The position numbers and the translations under genes were made by a program. DNA of 64,000 nt from Anadara kagoshimensis (taxonomy: Eukaryota > Mollusca > Bivalvia > Arcoida > Arcidae): NCBI GenBank assembly GCA_021292105.1, contig CM037871.1:36695854-36759853 (forward strand), read 5' to 3'. Each line of letters begins with the position of its first letter. The first letter of the stretch is position 1. Positions 9,475 through 19,900 of this stretch are shown piece by piece. Under the pieces are notes generated by a model that searched no databases, had not been told where the DNA came from, and saw nothing but the letters and a program-made list of their open reading frames with translations.

Positions 9475-11756
9475 GTATAATGTAACCATGGAAAATGTAT
9501 GTTGAATTTTGTTTTTACGTCATCTTTGTCTTGCTTTGGTGTAATATACAACTGCTTTGTTTCATTTATTGTTTGTGAAAAATATTGCTTATACAAATAT
9601 TGCGTATACAGCTCTGGTTGTTTCTGCATGTTTCAGCTTGACCATATCAAGTACGGGACTGGTTCTTATCGTTTCAAAAAGCGGCCAGGTAGCAACCTAC
9701 GACTCCGGTAAGTGAAATGTGTAGCGTCCTATTGTGTAATGTGATACGAGACAGATTTGTCAAGTAATGATTAAACATTGGACCATAGCGCCTCACACCG
9801 TCCAGGCTCCGAATACAACCCAGGTACATTACCGGTTCGCTTGTTGAAAGTGGGTATTTGATCAGGTCACGCCATTTTTTTAACTGACAGATAAAATAAT
9901 TTTGAGTTGGGTGTACTAACCATTTCTTATGTATTTTTTACGTCAGTCAAAGTAATTCATGAATTATGCAATGGTATTAGACGCATCTTATTTTTAAAAC
10001 ACAATTTACATTTCCACTTTTATTTATGTTACAGGTGGAATGCAGATATCATCGATGTGGCTGAATGGTACTGTAGAACGTTTTGGTGGTACATTTATAC
10101 CCATGGCACAACCAGTACTGTATAGAAGTCGGGCTTACATTCTGACACAGTTCAGACCATTTAACATAAAGGTTGTATTTTATAACTTCACATGTATGCC
10201 ATGTAATATGATGATGTTCACGAATCTCATCCATTTTCTTCTTAAGATTATAATCTATGTAACAAACTAAGTCCGGGTTTTTAGTCGCATGTGCCTCATT
10301 CAGCATACATGATTTACATTACATGTACGGTTTGCTTGTATTTGATTATATTTCCTGTTATTACATCTCATCAGATAAAAATATAGTACACATAATTGTA
10401 CAACTACACATAAGAGAACCTAGGGAGTGTATTCCATTTTTTTGATAAGTCAAGATAATACTAGAACTGTCTCTTGAGAGCCAAATACCCCGCCCCAACA
10501 TTTAAAGTTTTCCTGCGATTTTGGCCTTTCCAATATGACCTTGGAAGAAGGACATGACACACCTTTGGACCATGAAGATTATTCATATTCATGTGAAGTT
10601 TCATGAGGGTCGTCCAAAGCATTGATGAGATATGGCCCGGACACGATTTTACACGGACAGACAGACATGGTGATTCCAATATACCCCCTCAAACTAGTTT
10701 GCGGGGGTATAAATATTGGTTTTGAAAAGATATTATGTTCATTTTTAATGTTTCGTTTTGTAGCCACCAGACCTGGGAATGCAGAGACTATACGCCATTG
10801 ATATATTAACCGATATAGTTCCTAGGTTGGAGGTAGCTTGGGTATATAATTTTGAAAGAGAAATGTCATATCAACCACAATCAAGCTTAATGAAGATTCT
10901 TTCAAAGACAAGCTTTGTCGAAAATTTTGAAGCTCCAAAAGAACAATCTTTTGACCAGAATTTAGAAAACCCGCAATGGTTTGGTAATATAGTACGAAAC
11001 CCTAAAGACCCGCTTAGTTTTATTGCTGCAAGTCCCCATTATAATGCAGATCCGGTAAGGCTTATTGAAGCCAATCCATTGGTTATGTACAATGCTGATT
11101 TATCAACTGTTTATGTTAACCTACCACCCCCGGATCCTATCCTGCCCCGGTTTTCTAATTTATGGGCCCTTAAGGACCAACAAGATAATCCAGAACGAAT
11201 GTTTATGATATCTGCTAATATATCTAAAATGGCAATGTATGAATCGATGGGCAGTGGTTCTATGAACAATAGAATGTTTGACCGCGGATTTCAACCAACT
11301 GGTGATGCACGAAGAAATGAAAAGGCTGGGATTTACTTTATTTGGGCCATTGGAGCGGACAGCGAAACTGTTATGAAAATTTCACCTTTTGAAGGCACTA
11401 TATTGGATAGCGTTAATATTTCAGCATTAGTCAAAGCACCCGCGGTGGTGACCTCAGATTTGATGGTAACCCGAGCATACGACGAGGGAGATGACGTTTT
11501 GTTTATGGGTATTTCTGTTCCTCTTCAGACACAAACAAAGGATTTTTCACTATTTTGCTCAAAATATAACGTACAAGAAAACACGACCGGGTTGTTGATA
11601 GCTTTAAAGGGAGATAATCTGTTGTGGATGGTTGCAACACCTGACAACACTGATGTTCGCGGACAAATCATACCGATACCTGTTGATAGTGAGAACAACA
11701 GATTCATTGCGTTTTCTGGAAATAAGGAAAAGTCCTATATATTTTCTTTCAATTAA
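5694..11756 (+). CDS. Secreted PQQ/quinoprotein-like beta-propeller protein (six exons, about 583 aa)
   Basis: Exons: 5694-5947, 8481-8579, 9111-9308, 9637-9707, 10035-10171 and 10764-11756; the sum is 1752 bp and all phases agree. The start has a signal peptide (MAQKTLIFCAVILTYFRAFP), followed by a Cys-rich N-terminus (QEDRTCPLYGC) and an NVT glycosylation site. Exons 3-6 encode blade-like repeats: YVSINSQTGQAIWRD, IMDRNGEIIGSDGYELVRY, STGLVLIVSKSGQVATYDSG, RLYAIDILTD with LEVAWVYNF, and near the end GLLIALKGDNLLWMVATPD. This style is typical of PQQ-like propellers. About 200 residues in exon 6 are polar and poorly patterned, probably a linker. Exon 2 is a symmetric 99-nt cassette (phase 2-2) that could be skipped in frame; its donor (GTTGGT) is weak and is the least certain border. 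The family role is unknown; the protein is likely extracellular. No enzyme motif was recognised, so propeller-type binding is an inference. Confidence 0.82.
6904..6922. repeat. Poly-C tract in intron 1
   Basis: A homopolymer run of about 14 C in otherwise AT-rich intron sequence. Its length is prone to assembly error. Confidence 0.8.
7661..7722. repeat. Nested palindrome in intron 1 of the propeller gene
   Basis: TCCTAATGAAG..., GACGCCTAATAAAGTCC, GGACTTCATTAGGCGTTGG and TTATTAGGA give two about 30-bp arms that fold on each other. The pairing can extend outwards through GTAAC/GTTAC. It is probably the remains of a foldback element. Confidence 0.65.
7880..8240. repeat. Minisatellite with a unit of about 34 bp
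   Basis: Diverged direct repeats of a unit like GCGCTGATGCGAATGCGTTG followed by TAACCTCCGTGGAT, about ten copies. The array ends about 240 bp before exon 2. It is GC-richer than its surroundings. Confidence 0.75.
9020..9110 (+). other. Partial tandem duplicate of the exon 3 start (candidate micro-exon)
   Basis: The acceptor and first codons of exon 3 (TTCTGTTATAGAGGATATGT) occur twice, 79 bp apart. The upstream copy has an acceptor at 9031, 45 open nucleotides (9032-9076, reading GYVSNYSQTGQAVL) and a good donor, GTATGT. It is symmetric in phase, but if it were spliced to exon 3 the junction codon would read TGA. It could be a dead duplicate or a poison micro-exon. The pseudogene copy carries the same duplication at the same 79-bp spacing. 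Confidence 0.7.
9436..9474. repeat. (CT)n microsatellite in intron 3
   Basis: A run of CT dinucleotides just downstream of exon 3 of the propeller gene. It makes small shadow frames on both strands. Confidence 0.9.
10380..10710. mobile_element. Non-autonomous element with terminal C/G hairpin in intron 5
   Basis: It ends ATATACCCCC, a loop of about 10 bases, then GCGGGGGTATA, matching the element end at 1-165. Upstream of that lie GGACAGACAGACATGG and the segment CATGTGAAGTTTCATGAGGG, which is also present in diverged form in the copy at 1-165 (GTGAAAGTTTCATGAAAA). It is contained wholly in intron 5. Confidence 0.6.
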
Positions 11757-11940
11757 AGCATTTTGCACTATGTAAAAGTATTCGACCAGAAAGTAAATTT
11801 TTTTGTAAATGGTTTCATTTGTTCAATTTGTCATTTATTGCAGTTTACCATTTGTGAACATAGAAGTACAAACTGTACATGTTTCGAAGTGTTTTAGTGT
11901 TTTTGTATGCTTATTTAAACGGGAATGGCTTATTTTATAT
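11757..11940. other. 3' flank of the propeller gene
   Basis: AT-rich sequence after the stop codon. ATTAAA overlaps the stop codon and could serve as a variant poly(A) signal. No canonical AATAAA was seen in the first 180 bases. Confidence 0.35.
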
Positions 11941-13800
11941 ACAAGAGGCCCATGGGCCTTAACGCTCACCTGAGGCAGAGTACATATCTTACGCAGAGGT
12001 TCAATGGTCAATGACATTAATAAAAGAGTATATCAAAATTTTCAGCAGTAAGGGCCAATAATATGCAAGTATTTTTGCAAATTAATTATAATATGCTATA
12101 TATAACATATCTAAAGTCTAGCTATAATAAATTATTTATAAACAGCTAAAACATCTGTATATTAAAATGTGCATTAGGCCAATACCTACAATATTCCAAT
12201 ATACATGCCTATACAAAAAGTTTATAGTTTTTGAGATAATTAACCATTTAAATATTTGTTTGCATCTATGACCTTGACCTTTGAACCTATTACCTTCATT
12301 CATATATCAAAATAACCGTTGTGCAAATGCCTACAATATTCCAATATACATGCCTATACAAAAAATTTATAGTTTTTGAGATAATTAACCATTTAAATAT
12401 TCGTTTGCATCTATGACCTTGACCTTTGAACCTATGACCTTCATTCATATATCAAAATGATCGTTGTGCAAATACCTACAATATTCCAATATACATGCCT
12501 ATACAAAAAATTTATAGTTTTTGAGATAATTAACCATTTAAATATTCGTTTGCATCTATGACCTTGACCTTTGAACCTATGACCTTCATTCATATATCAA
12601 AATGATCGTTGTGCAAATACCTACAATATTCCAATATACATGCCTATACAAAAAGTTTATAGTTTTTGAGATAATTAACCATTTAAGTATTCGTTTGCAT
12701 CTATGACCTTGACCTTTTAACCTATGACCTTCATTCATATATCAAAATGATCGTTAGGTCAATACCTACAATATTTCAATATACATGCCTATGCAAAAAC
12801 TTGATAGTTTTTGAGATAATTAATCATTTAAGTATTTGTTTGCATCTATGATCTTGACCTTTGAACCTATGACCTTCATTCATATATCAAAATGATCGTT
12901 TGGCCAATACCTACAAGATTCCAATATACATGCCTATACAAAAAGTTTATAGTTTTTGAGATAATTAACCATTTAAGTATTCGTTTGCATCTATGACCTT
13001 GACCTTTGAACCTATGACCTTCATTCATATATCAAAATGATCGTTAGGTCAATACCTACAATATTCCAATATACATGCCTATACAAAAAGTTTATAGTTT
13101 TTGAGATAATTAACCATTTAAGTATTTGTTTGCATCTATGACCTTGACCTTTGAACCTATGACCTTCATTCATATATCAAAATGATTGTTGTGCAAATGC
13201 CTACAATATTCCAATATAAATGCCTATACAAAAAGTTCATAGTTTTTGAGATAATTAACCATTTAAATATTCATTCGCAGCTATGACCTTGACCTTTGAA
13301 CCTATGACCTTCATTCATATATCAAAATGATCGTTAGGCCAATACCTACAATATTCCAATATACATGCCTATACAAAAAGTTTATAGTTTTCAAGATATA
13401 TTGACAAATACATTAATTTTAGAGATTTTCCCCTTAAGTACCTTGCCATTTCCCCATTTTGGCCTCAACAGTTACAATTTGTGCAAATCTGAAACTAGGT
13501 GCCCTAAGTATGTTTCACATGAAATATCTAAGCTATAGCTCTTGTAAGTTCAGAGGAGATGATTTTTAAAGATTTTCACAATTTCTCCCTTTATGGGGCC
13601 CCAAGGGGACATAATCCTTTCATTTGTGCAAATCTAAAAGGCCTTCACCTAAGCATCATAATCACTGAGTTTCATCAAATTTGGCTTGGTAGTTTTAGAG
13701 GAGATGATTAAAATGTACAAAGTTAACGCACAATGCACGACAGACGACGGACGGGGAACCATTGCAATAGCTCATCTGAGCTTTCAGCTCAGGTGAGCTA
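11941..13800. mobile_element. Pearl-like / Helitron-like non-autonomous element carrying a satellite
   Basis: The left end has GAGGCCCATGGGCC and CGCTCACCTGAGG. The right end is a hairpin (13770-13798: GCTCATCTGAGCT, TTC, AGCTCAGGTGAGC) followed by TAAAAA. Between them is a core of eight or more 145-bp tandem units, then about 400 bp of unique right flank with CGACAGACGACGGACGGGG. This layout (left flank, tandem core, right flank with a terminal hairpin) is known from oyster pearl elements and Helitron-related elements of bivalves. No Rep/helicase frame is present, so any mobility would be in trans. Confidence 0.7.
12181..13390. repeat. 145-bp satellite, about 8 units, rich in TGACCT motifs
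   Basis: Units start near 12181, 12326 and 12471 and then continue at about the same spacing. Each unit has ACAATATTCCAATATACATG, GTTTTTGAGATAATTAACCA and CTATGACCTTGACCTTTGAA followed by CCTATGACCTTCATT. Identity between units is high, with sporadic substitutions. The last unit is cut at the right flank of the host element. Confidence 0.93.
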
Positions 13801-14770
13801 AAAATATGAACACACTTGGTTGATAATTGAATCCACAATGACTTTTTTTGCATTTTTACTATTTATAATAAGGGGGCTTGCTAGGATGTCAAAGGGTCGC
13901 CTTGCATAAACTTTAATCTAACCCACCTAGGGATTTTCTACACCAAATTTAGTTCCATTGGTCCGATGGTTAAGAGAACATTTTGAAAACACTGATGTTA
14001 ATATTACACTTCATTTGCACAATTCATGAAAATTGGGTCAACGAAAAGGAAAATTTGAAAACATAGCACTGCAGTGCTGATCTACAGCATTGTTGCAAAC
14101 ATGCTGTAAAAGGGAAGAAAATAGAAATCTACCCATTCATACAGATATGAGAAAGTTGTGACTGGCATATTATATAGAAGTTGAAAAAAATATTCCAGCA
14201 TATTTCAGTAACTTTTACACATTTTTATAGGACTTGTGTGAAGTTTTAAAGACTCTCATGATTGATGATCAAATGATGTTCATATAAATGCATTATCAAT
14301 ATGGTGTGCTGTGTATTGGATCTTACATTCATCAAATACAAAGAAATGTATTGTTGGACTATACTAGGAACGTTCATATTCGAGGTAGTGCATCGTAAGC
14401 CTACTTAGGCTGGCCGATATCATAACTTTGTAACAAAGACACTGTTTATTTATTATACATACACAGTTGTATTACTAGAAAGAATGTATATCGGGTTGCA
14501 CTTTATAAATCTTTTTTGTATTTTAAATTTTAATTAAGTCGGTTGGGTATTTGGGCGTTTTTATTATTCAAAGTAATGTTGGTCATGCCGGATGTCGGGC
14601 GTGGTCGCATGTTATAAACTTTTATCTTTCCAACCTAGCGACATTGCATACCAAATTTGGTTCCGATTGTCCCATGGGTTTCAGAGGAAAAGATTAAAGT
14701 TTTCCTTATGCACGTGTATATGCGTCTTTCGCCATGTCACCAGTTCCGCTGGCTATAGCCAGCTAAGCTA
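13801..14770. mobile_element. Possible second element ending in a palindrome
   Basis: The stretch ends with the perfect 16-bp palindrome GCTGGCTATAGCCAGC (14748-14763) followed by TAAGCTAAAA. That resembles the hairpin plus GCTAAAAA end at 13800. No coding frame was found. The left end is not defined, so the boundaries are approximate. Confidence 0.4.
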
Positions 14771-14814
14771 AAACCCTCTGCAAAACAACTAAGGAACGGA
14801 CAGTGGTGTGGACA

Positions 14815-15165
14815 GAGTTGAGTTGAGTAATGGTGTTTAACGTCCAAATCAAGAATATTTCACTTATATCGAGACGTCGCCAGCTATAGGCTAAAGTGCA
14901 GAAATTTTGCCTGCGAGTTGGGCTTATGACATTATACAGCAGGGTTCTTTAGCGTGCCAAGCCCACCGTGACACGGGACCTCGTTAATTTTAAGTTTCCA
15001 TCCGAAAGAACTGTAACTTTCATTTCGTAATGCCGAGTGCTTGGCGAAACACCAGTCACTACCCACTTTCAAGTCTTGGGTCAGACCCGGCTGGGGTTCG
15101 AACCCACGACCTCCCATTTACGGAGCGAGCACTTTACCAACTAAGCTACCGCAGTGGTTGGTTTT
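14815..15165 (-). mobile_element. tRNA-derived SINE, family S1
   Basis: The minus strand reads a tRNA-like head with A box (TAGCTTAGTTGG-like) and B box (GGTTCGAACCC), then a body containing CGAAAGAACTG, CCGTGACACGGGACCTCG, ATTATACAGCAGGGTTC and AACGTCCAAATCAAGAATAT. Other S1 copies are at 18665-19016, 19985-20165 (partial), 23472-23815, 50648-50998 and 51568-51895 (all minus), and at 48943-49290 (plus). Confidence 0.88.
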
Positions 15166-15634
15166 GACAGAGACCTGCCAATGAAAACGGAGGGTATCAC
15201 ATACAATTTCCCCCTATATGTAGTATAAAAAGTCAAATTTAAAACCAGAATATATAGAGACAGTCAGTAGTTAGATGGTGGAGGAAACCAGACAAACCAG
15301 AGAAAACAAGACATAATCTGACATGTACTGCTTGGCCATATGATTGAAGGTTATTAGGTGGATTAACCTACACTGTAGACTCTACCATGGTATATTTTCA
15401 CACTCTAGGTTTAAAGAACAAGCAAATTCAGTGAATTAGGATACCCCGCCAGTAGGTACCTTTTCTGATTTGCAACTATATTCAAAGGGCAATAACTCCC
15501 AGAAAAACTAGCAAACCGATTTCAGTTTATGATATACACATCTATCAATGTCGATGCTTCGCATCAAGTTTTGTAAATAGTGCTTCATAGTTTTGCAGAA
15601 TTAACTCACGATAAAATGTAACTAATGGATGGAT

Positions 15635-15955
15635 AGATTGATTAATTGATCGGGTTTTACATCCAGTCAAGAATATTCCATTATATCTAGACATGACCAG
15701 CTATAGGTGAAGTGACAAAATTTTTTACTTTTGCAGTGCACTCAGGGCAATGTGCAGGGGTGGGTCTTTAACATGTCATGAATGCTGTGACATCAGTTTT
15801 TAAAGTCTTAAGAATGACCCCGTGACTTTCATTTTTGATGCTTGGCAAAAGAACAGTCACTACCTATTATTAAGTCTTGGTCAGACCTGGTAGGGGTTTG
15901 AACCCTCAAACTCCTACATAGCAAGTGAACAAGATTGAGCTACCTAAGTGGTAAC
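15635..15955 (-). mobile_element. Diverged S1-type SINE
   Basis: It keeps the S1 order (CAGTCAAGAATATTCCA, CAGCTATAGGTGAAGTG, AACAGTCACTACC, GTTTGAACCCTC, TTGAGCTACC) but with many substitutions and indels. It is an old copy. Confidence 0.6.
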
Positions 15956-16599
15956 TTATGGATGGACAATTTTTCAACCAGGCAGGGCACTGCTCTGTAC
16001 TGTTTTGAAATAGAATATTTATAAATTATTTATTTTGTATGGTGAAATATTGCTGACCAAAGTTTTTCCCCCCACTTTTGAAAATCCAATTTGGTGCAAA
16101 TATTAAAATATTAGGTCAGCAGCATTTTCAGATATTTCAAAATCTAAATATACTGATCAGGCTATTATCAAGTATAATAAGATATAGAAAAGAATATACT
16201 TAATCACATTTTTTTAAATTTTATTTATCATTAATAAAATCATAACAATTTTCATCTCCATGTGTTGATGAAATGACATAAATCTTCTTTAGCACAATAG
16301 TACATGTACATGATCTCGTGTTTGCAAGCAACCTTTTGGAAGGTTCTTTTAGACCCAATTTAAATGATTACCTTTCTGTGTCCTGACACCTGGATGTTAT
16401 CCAATACACTAATTGACAGGGTAAAAACCTTGAATTTGTTAATGTACTTCAAACTATTACAGTGAAATTGACAAGAACTTAAAAGTCCAGAAATTCACAT
16501 ATTTATAACTTAAAAATATTATGATAGTATTGTAATCCAAAATTTGTAAGGGAGAAATTACTGGATATTGATTGGATAACTACATATTCCTTCTCAGAC

Positions 16600-16810
16600 C
16601 AGACTCTTGGTTATGATGATGATAATGATGATTTGTGTAATAACCAGTATGGATAACTCATTCTTGGATATTTTTATATAACTTAAAACTTGGTCACAGA
16701 ATTTTTTTATTTTTAAACTTATATACCTGTGATAACTGATTTTTGGATGTTTCTATATAAGTTAAACTTGGTCACAGAATTTTTTTCATTTTTAAAACTG
16801 TATACCGGTC
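16600..16810. repeat. Local tandem duplication, two units of about 90 bp
   Basis: The block TTCTTGGATATTTTTATATA, ACTTGGTCACAGAATTTTTT recurs as TTTTTGGATGTTTCTATATA, ACTTGGTCACAGAATTTTTT. Downstream of RSL24D1. Confidence 0.6.
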
Positions 16811-16953
16811 AATATGCTTGTCAACACACATTTTAATTTTTCAATCAGTGAACCACACAACTGTGATAAGCTCTGAGGCTAATACAGGTAAATAAATATA
16901 ACATGTGGTATCATTTATATAGCTGTCACATACATATGTATTATGTATATAAC

Positions 16954-19900
16954 TTATAAGTCTTCTTCTGCCATATCTACATCTTCCTCCTGGATAACTT
17001 GGACCATCTTCTTTTCTAATTTTCTTGCTTTGGCTGAAAATAAAATGTCAAATTGTATTACAATACACTAAATTTGTTCATGATATGAAATTACCTGTAT
17101 ATGCAAACAGCAAGATATTGTTATTTCTTGTTTGTAATTTAGAACAACCCACCTGTATGTCCAGAAAATCATGAACAGAATATATATGTAGTCTATCAAT
17201 TTTGTGGACAAACAGAGCAAGAGACAGTTATAAAATTATAGGAAAATTGTTGAGATTTGAAGAAAAAAGATTCCTTTTCTCCTACACAAAATATGCAAAT
17301 TACATGTTTATTTTTAGAATTTTTGTCCTTGAAAAATACTTAATTCTTTGTGAAAAGAAGAGTTTATCTGTTTTCGAAATGACAAGTGCTTAGCAAAAGA
17401 ACAGTCATGTTCACATTTTTGAGATTTGGGTCCACCACAGCCATGAATTGTAACTAAATCTTCCTTCTACTGAAATATAACAGAGTTGAGTAATGGAAAT
17501 TTGCGTCCCAGTCAAGATTCTTTCAGCTATACCAAAGTGGCCAGTTCATGGATGGTGGAGGAAACTCAGTGTCTGCAGAAAACCACCAACCGTTGGCAAG
17601 TGAATTTGATAAACCTTCTCGCAGTAGGATCTGTCCCAAGTTGGATTTAAACCTAGGGTCTGAGAGGTACTATAAACACACACTTTAGATCACTCTGCCA
17701 CCAAGGCCCTTAACTGACTGATTATATCATACCTAGGCTTCCACAAATTTAAATTTAATAGTAGCCAAATTTCTAAAATTTGTGAAAATATACTGCTTTT
17801 TGAAGTTTTTTTTTTTTTTTACAAACTTGCAAAATTAGGTTACCGGTATTTTTCAAAGAATTTCTCAGGAATTAGTAACCAATGACGATTTTGGCTACCA
17901 GGAATTAAAAGATAGTATGGCAGTGATTTCCCTTAAAATTTGTAGCAGGTGGTAGATTGACTTATCCAACAGGCCAGGGGTTAAGAAGGCCACTTACGTG
18001 GAAAACAATTTTCAGGTCTTCTGAAGGCAATTTTATGAATTCTAACTGGCCAATTTGGAGTTTTAGGTAGTCAAATCTGCCTGTTGTCGACTCTTAAGGA
18101 AAACACTGCTATGGTGTGTGTATAATTGATTCAATTAAAGTTAAAGTTAAAGTCTGTCCCGAGCCATTAGGCCCATCAGGCCGGAGCTTATCCCGGTTTC
18201 GGTGGCGTTAAGCGACTGAGAGTACAAGACTCTCCCCTGAATGGGACGCCGGTCCATCGCAGGGTTAACCCCCAGCATTTTGCTGGTACTCATTTATTTT
18301 TCAGCTGAGTGAACTGGAACAACGTGAAATTAAGTGTCTTGCTCAAGTACACAACACATCGCCCGGTCCAGGGATCGAACCCACGACCTTCGAATCATGA
18401 GTCCAATGCCCTAACCACTAGGCCACGCGCTTCCACTATTGATTCAATACATAATGTATGAACATCCAAATGCAAAAAAAGGCCCTTGGGTAAAAAATGT
18501 GAGAATTTAACTTTTTGTTATATGCTAGAAGCACCAACATTGTGTTATACAAAATACAAATAAAAGCAAAATCACCCCAAAAGTTGAGGAGAAACTGTTA
18601 AAGCCACAAAGCCATGTCTCTGTAAAAGACTGTTTTTATTGCATTCAAAATCTGCCTTATGCATCATTATTGGAGTTGAGTAATGGTGTTTAACATCCTA
18701 GTCAAGAATATTTCACTTATATGGAGATGTCACCAGTTATAGGCGAAGGTGCAGAAATTTTGCCTGTGCGTTGCGATGGTGGCATTATACAGCAGGGTTC
18801 TTTAGTGTGCCAAGCCCACCGTGACACGGGACCTTGTTTATTTTAAGTTTCCATCCGAAAGAACCACGACTTTCATTTTGTAATGCTGAGTGCTTGGTGA
18901 AAGAAAAGTCACTACTACCCACTTTCGAGTCTTGGGTCAGACCCGGCCGGGGATCGAACCCACGACCTTCCACTTATGGAGCGAGCACTCTACCAACTGA
19001 GCTACCACAGTGGTTACATCACTATTGGATTGTTCTAACGACCCTTTTTGTTATAATGTGAATACTACAAACCTGTTGGTGCTTGTATCAGGTGAATATT
19101 TTTCTCTACTTCCGTTACATCTGACTGTTTTCTTAATTCTTTGCCTTTCTTTAATCTATATATATATTTAAAACATCAACATGTATTAAAGGGAGTGTAC
19201 ACTTCAGATAAAACAGTAAATGATATTTCTAGCAAGAGTGTAATGATAAACTATGAAACACTGGTTGAGTAAAATTCATCAAGTCTAAAACCTGGCACTT
19301 TAAAATTTATAATCAAGAAAGGACTAAGTTAAGTGATGCGGGTAAGAGTTTAACATCTCGGTGAAGATTTCTTCAATTATATTGATGGGGTCAATTCAGG
19401 AATTGTGGAGGAAGCTGGAATGTCTGAACAAGACCACAATCCTTCAGCAAGCCAACTGTCAAACTTTCACACACTTAGATCTGTCCAGACTGGTATTCCA
19501 TCTAGGCAAACGAGTGGCACTGTAAGTATGCACTTTTGACCACTTAAGCACTAAGACAACAAACTTTTCACTCAAATGCCCAATAGAATCCACATATATC
19601 ATTTCTACATCTATGATCATATTAAATTTCCATTTTTTCTCTTGTGTGGCTTTAATAAAATATCCATCTTATCAATTTGAAAAATGTCTCTTGATGACGT
19701 AACCAGACAGAGTATCGACTGGTTGTAGCAACAAGCTACAATCAAACCTGTCTATAAAGGTCATCCAAGGGAACCAGTAAAGTTGGCCTTTTTAGGCAAG
19801 TGAAACTTATAAACAGGTTAAAAAAATATTGAATAAGGAGCAATTGAGATAAAATTTTACTGGTCTTTATCAGCAGATGGTCTTATAAAAAGGTAACCTT

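Noticed and set aside
12181..13390. A CRISPR-like array of repeats
   Set aside because: The units are contiguous 145-bp satellite monomers without unique spacers, inside a eukaryotic mobile element.
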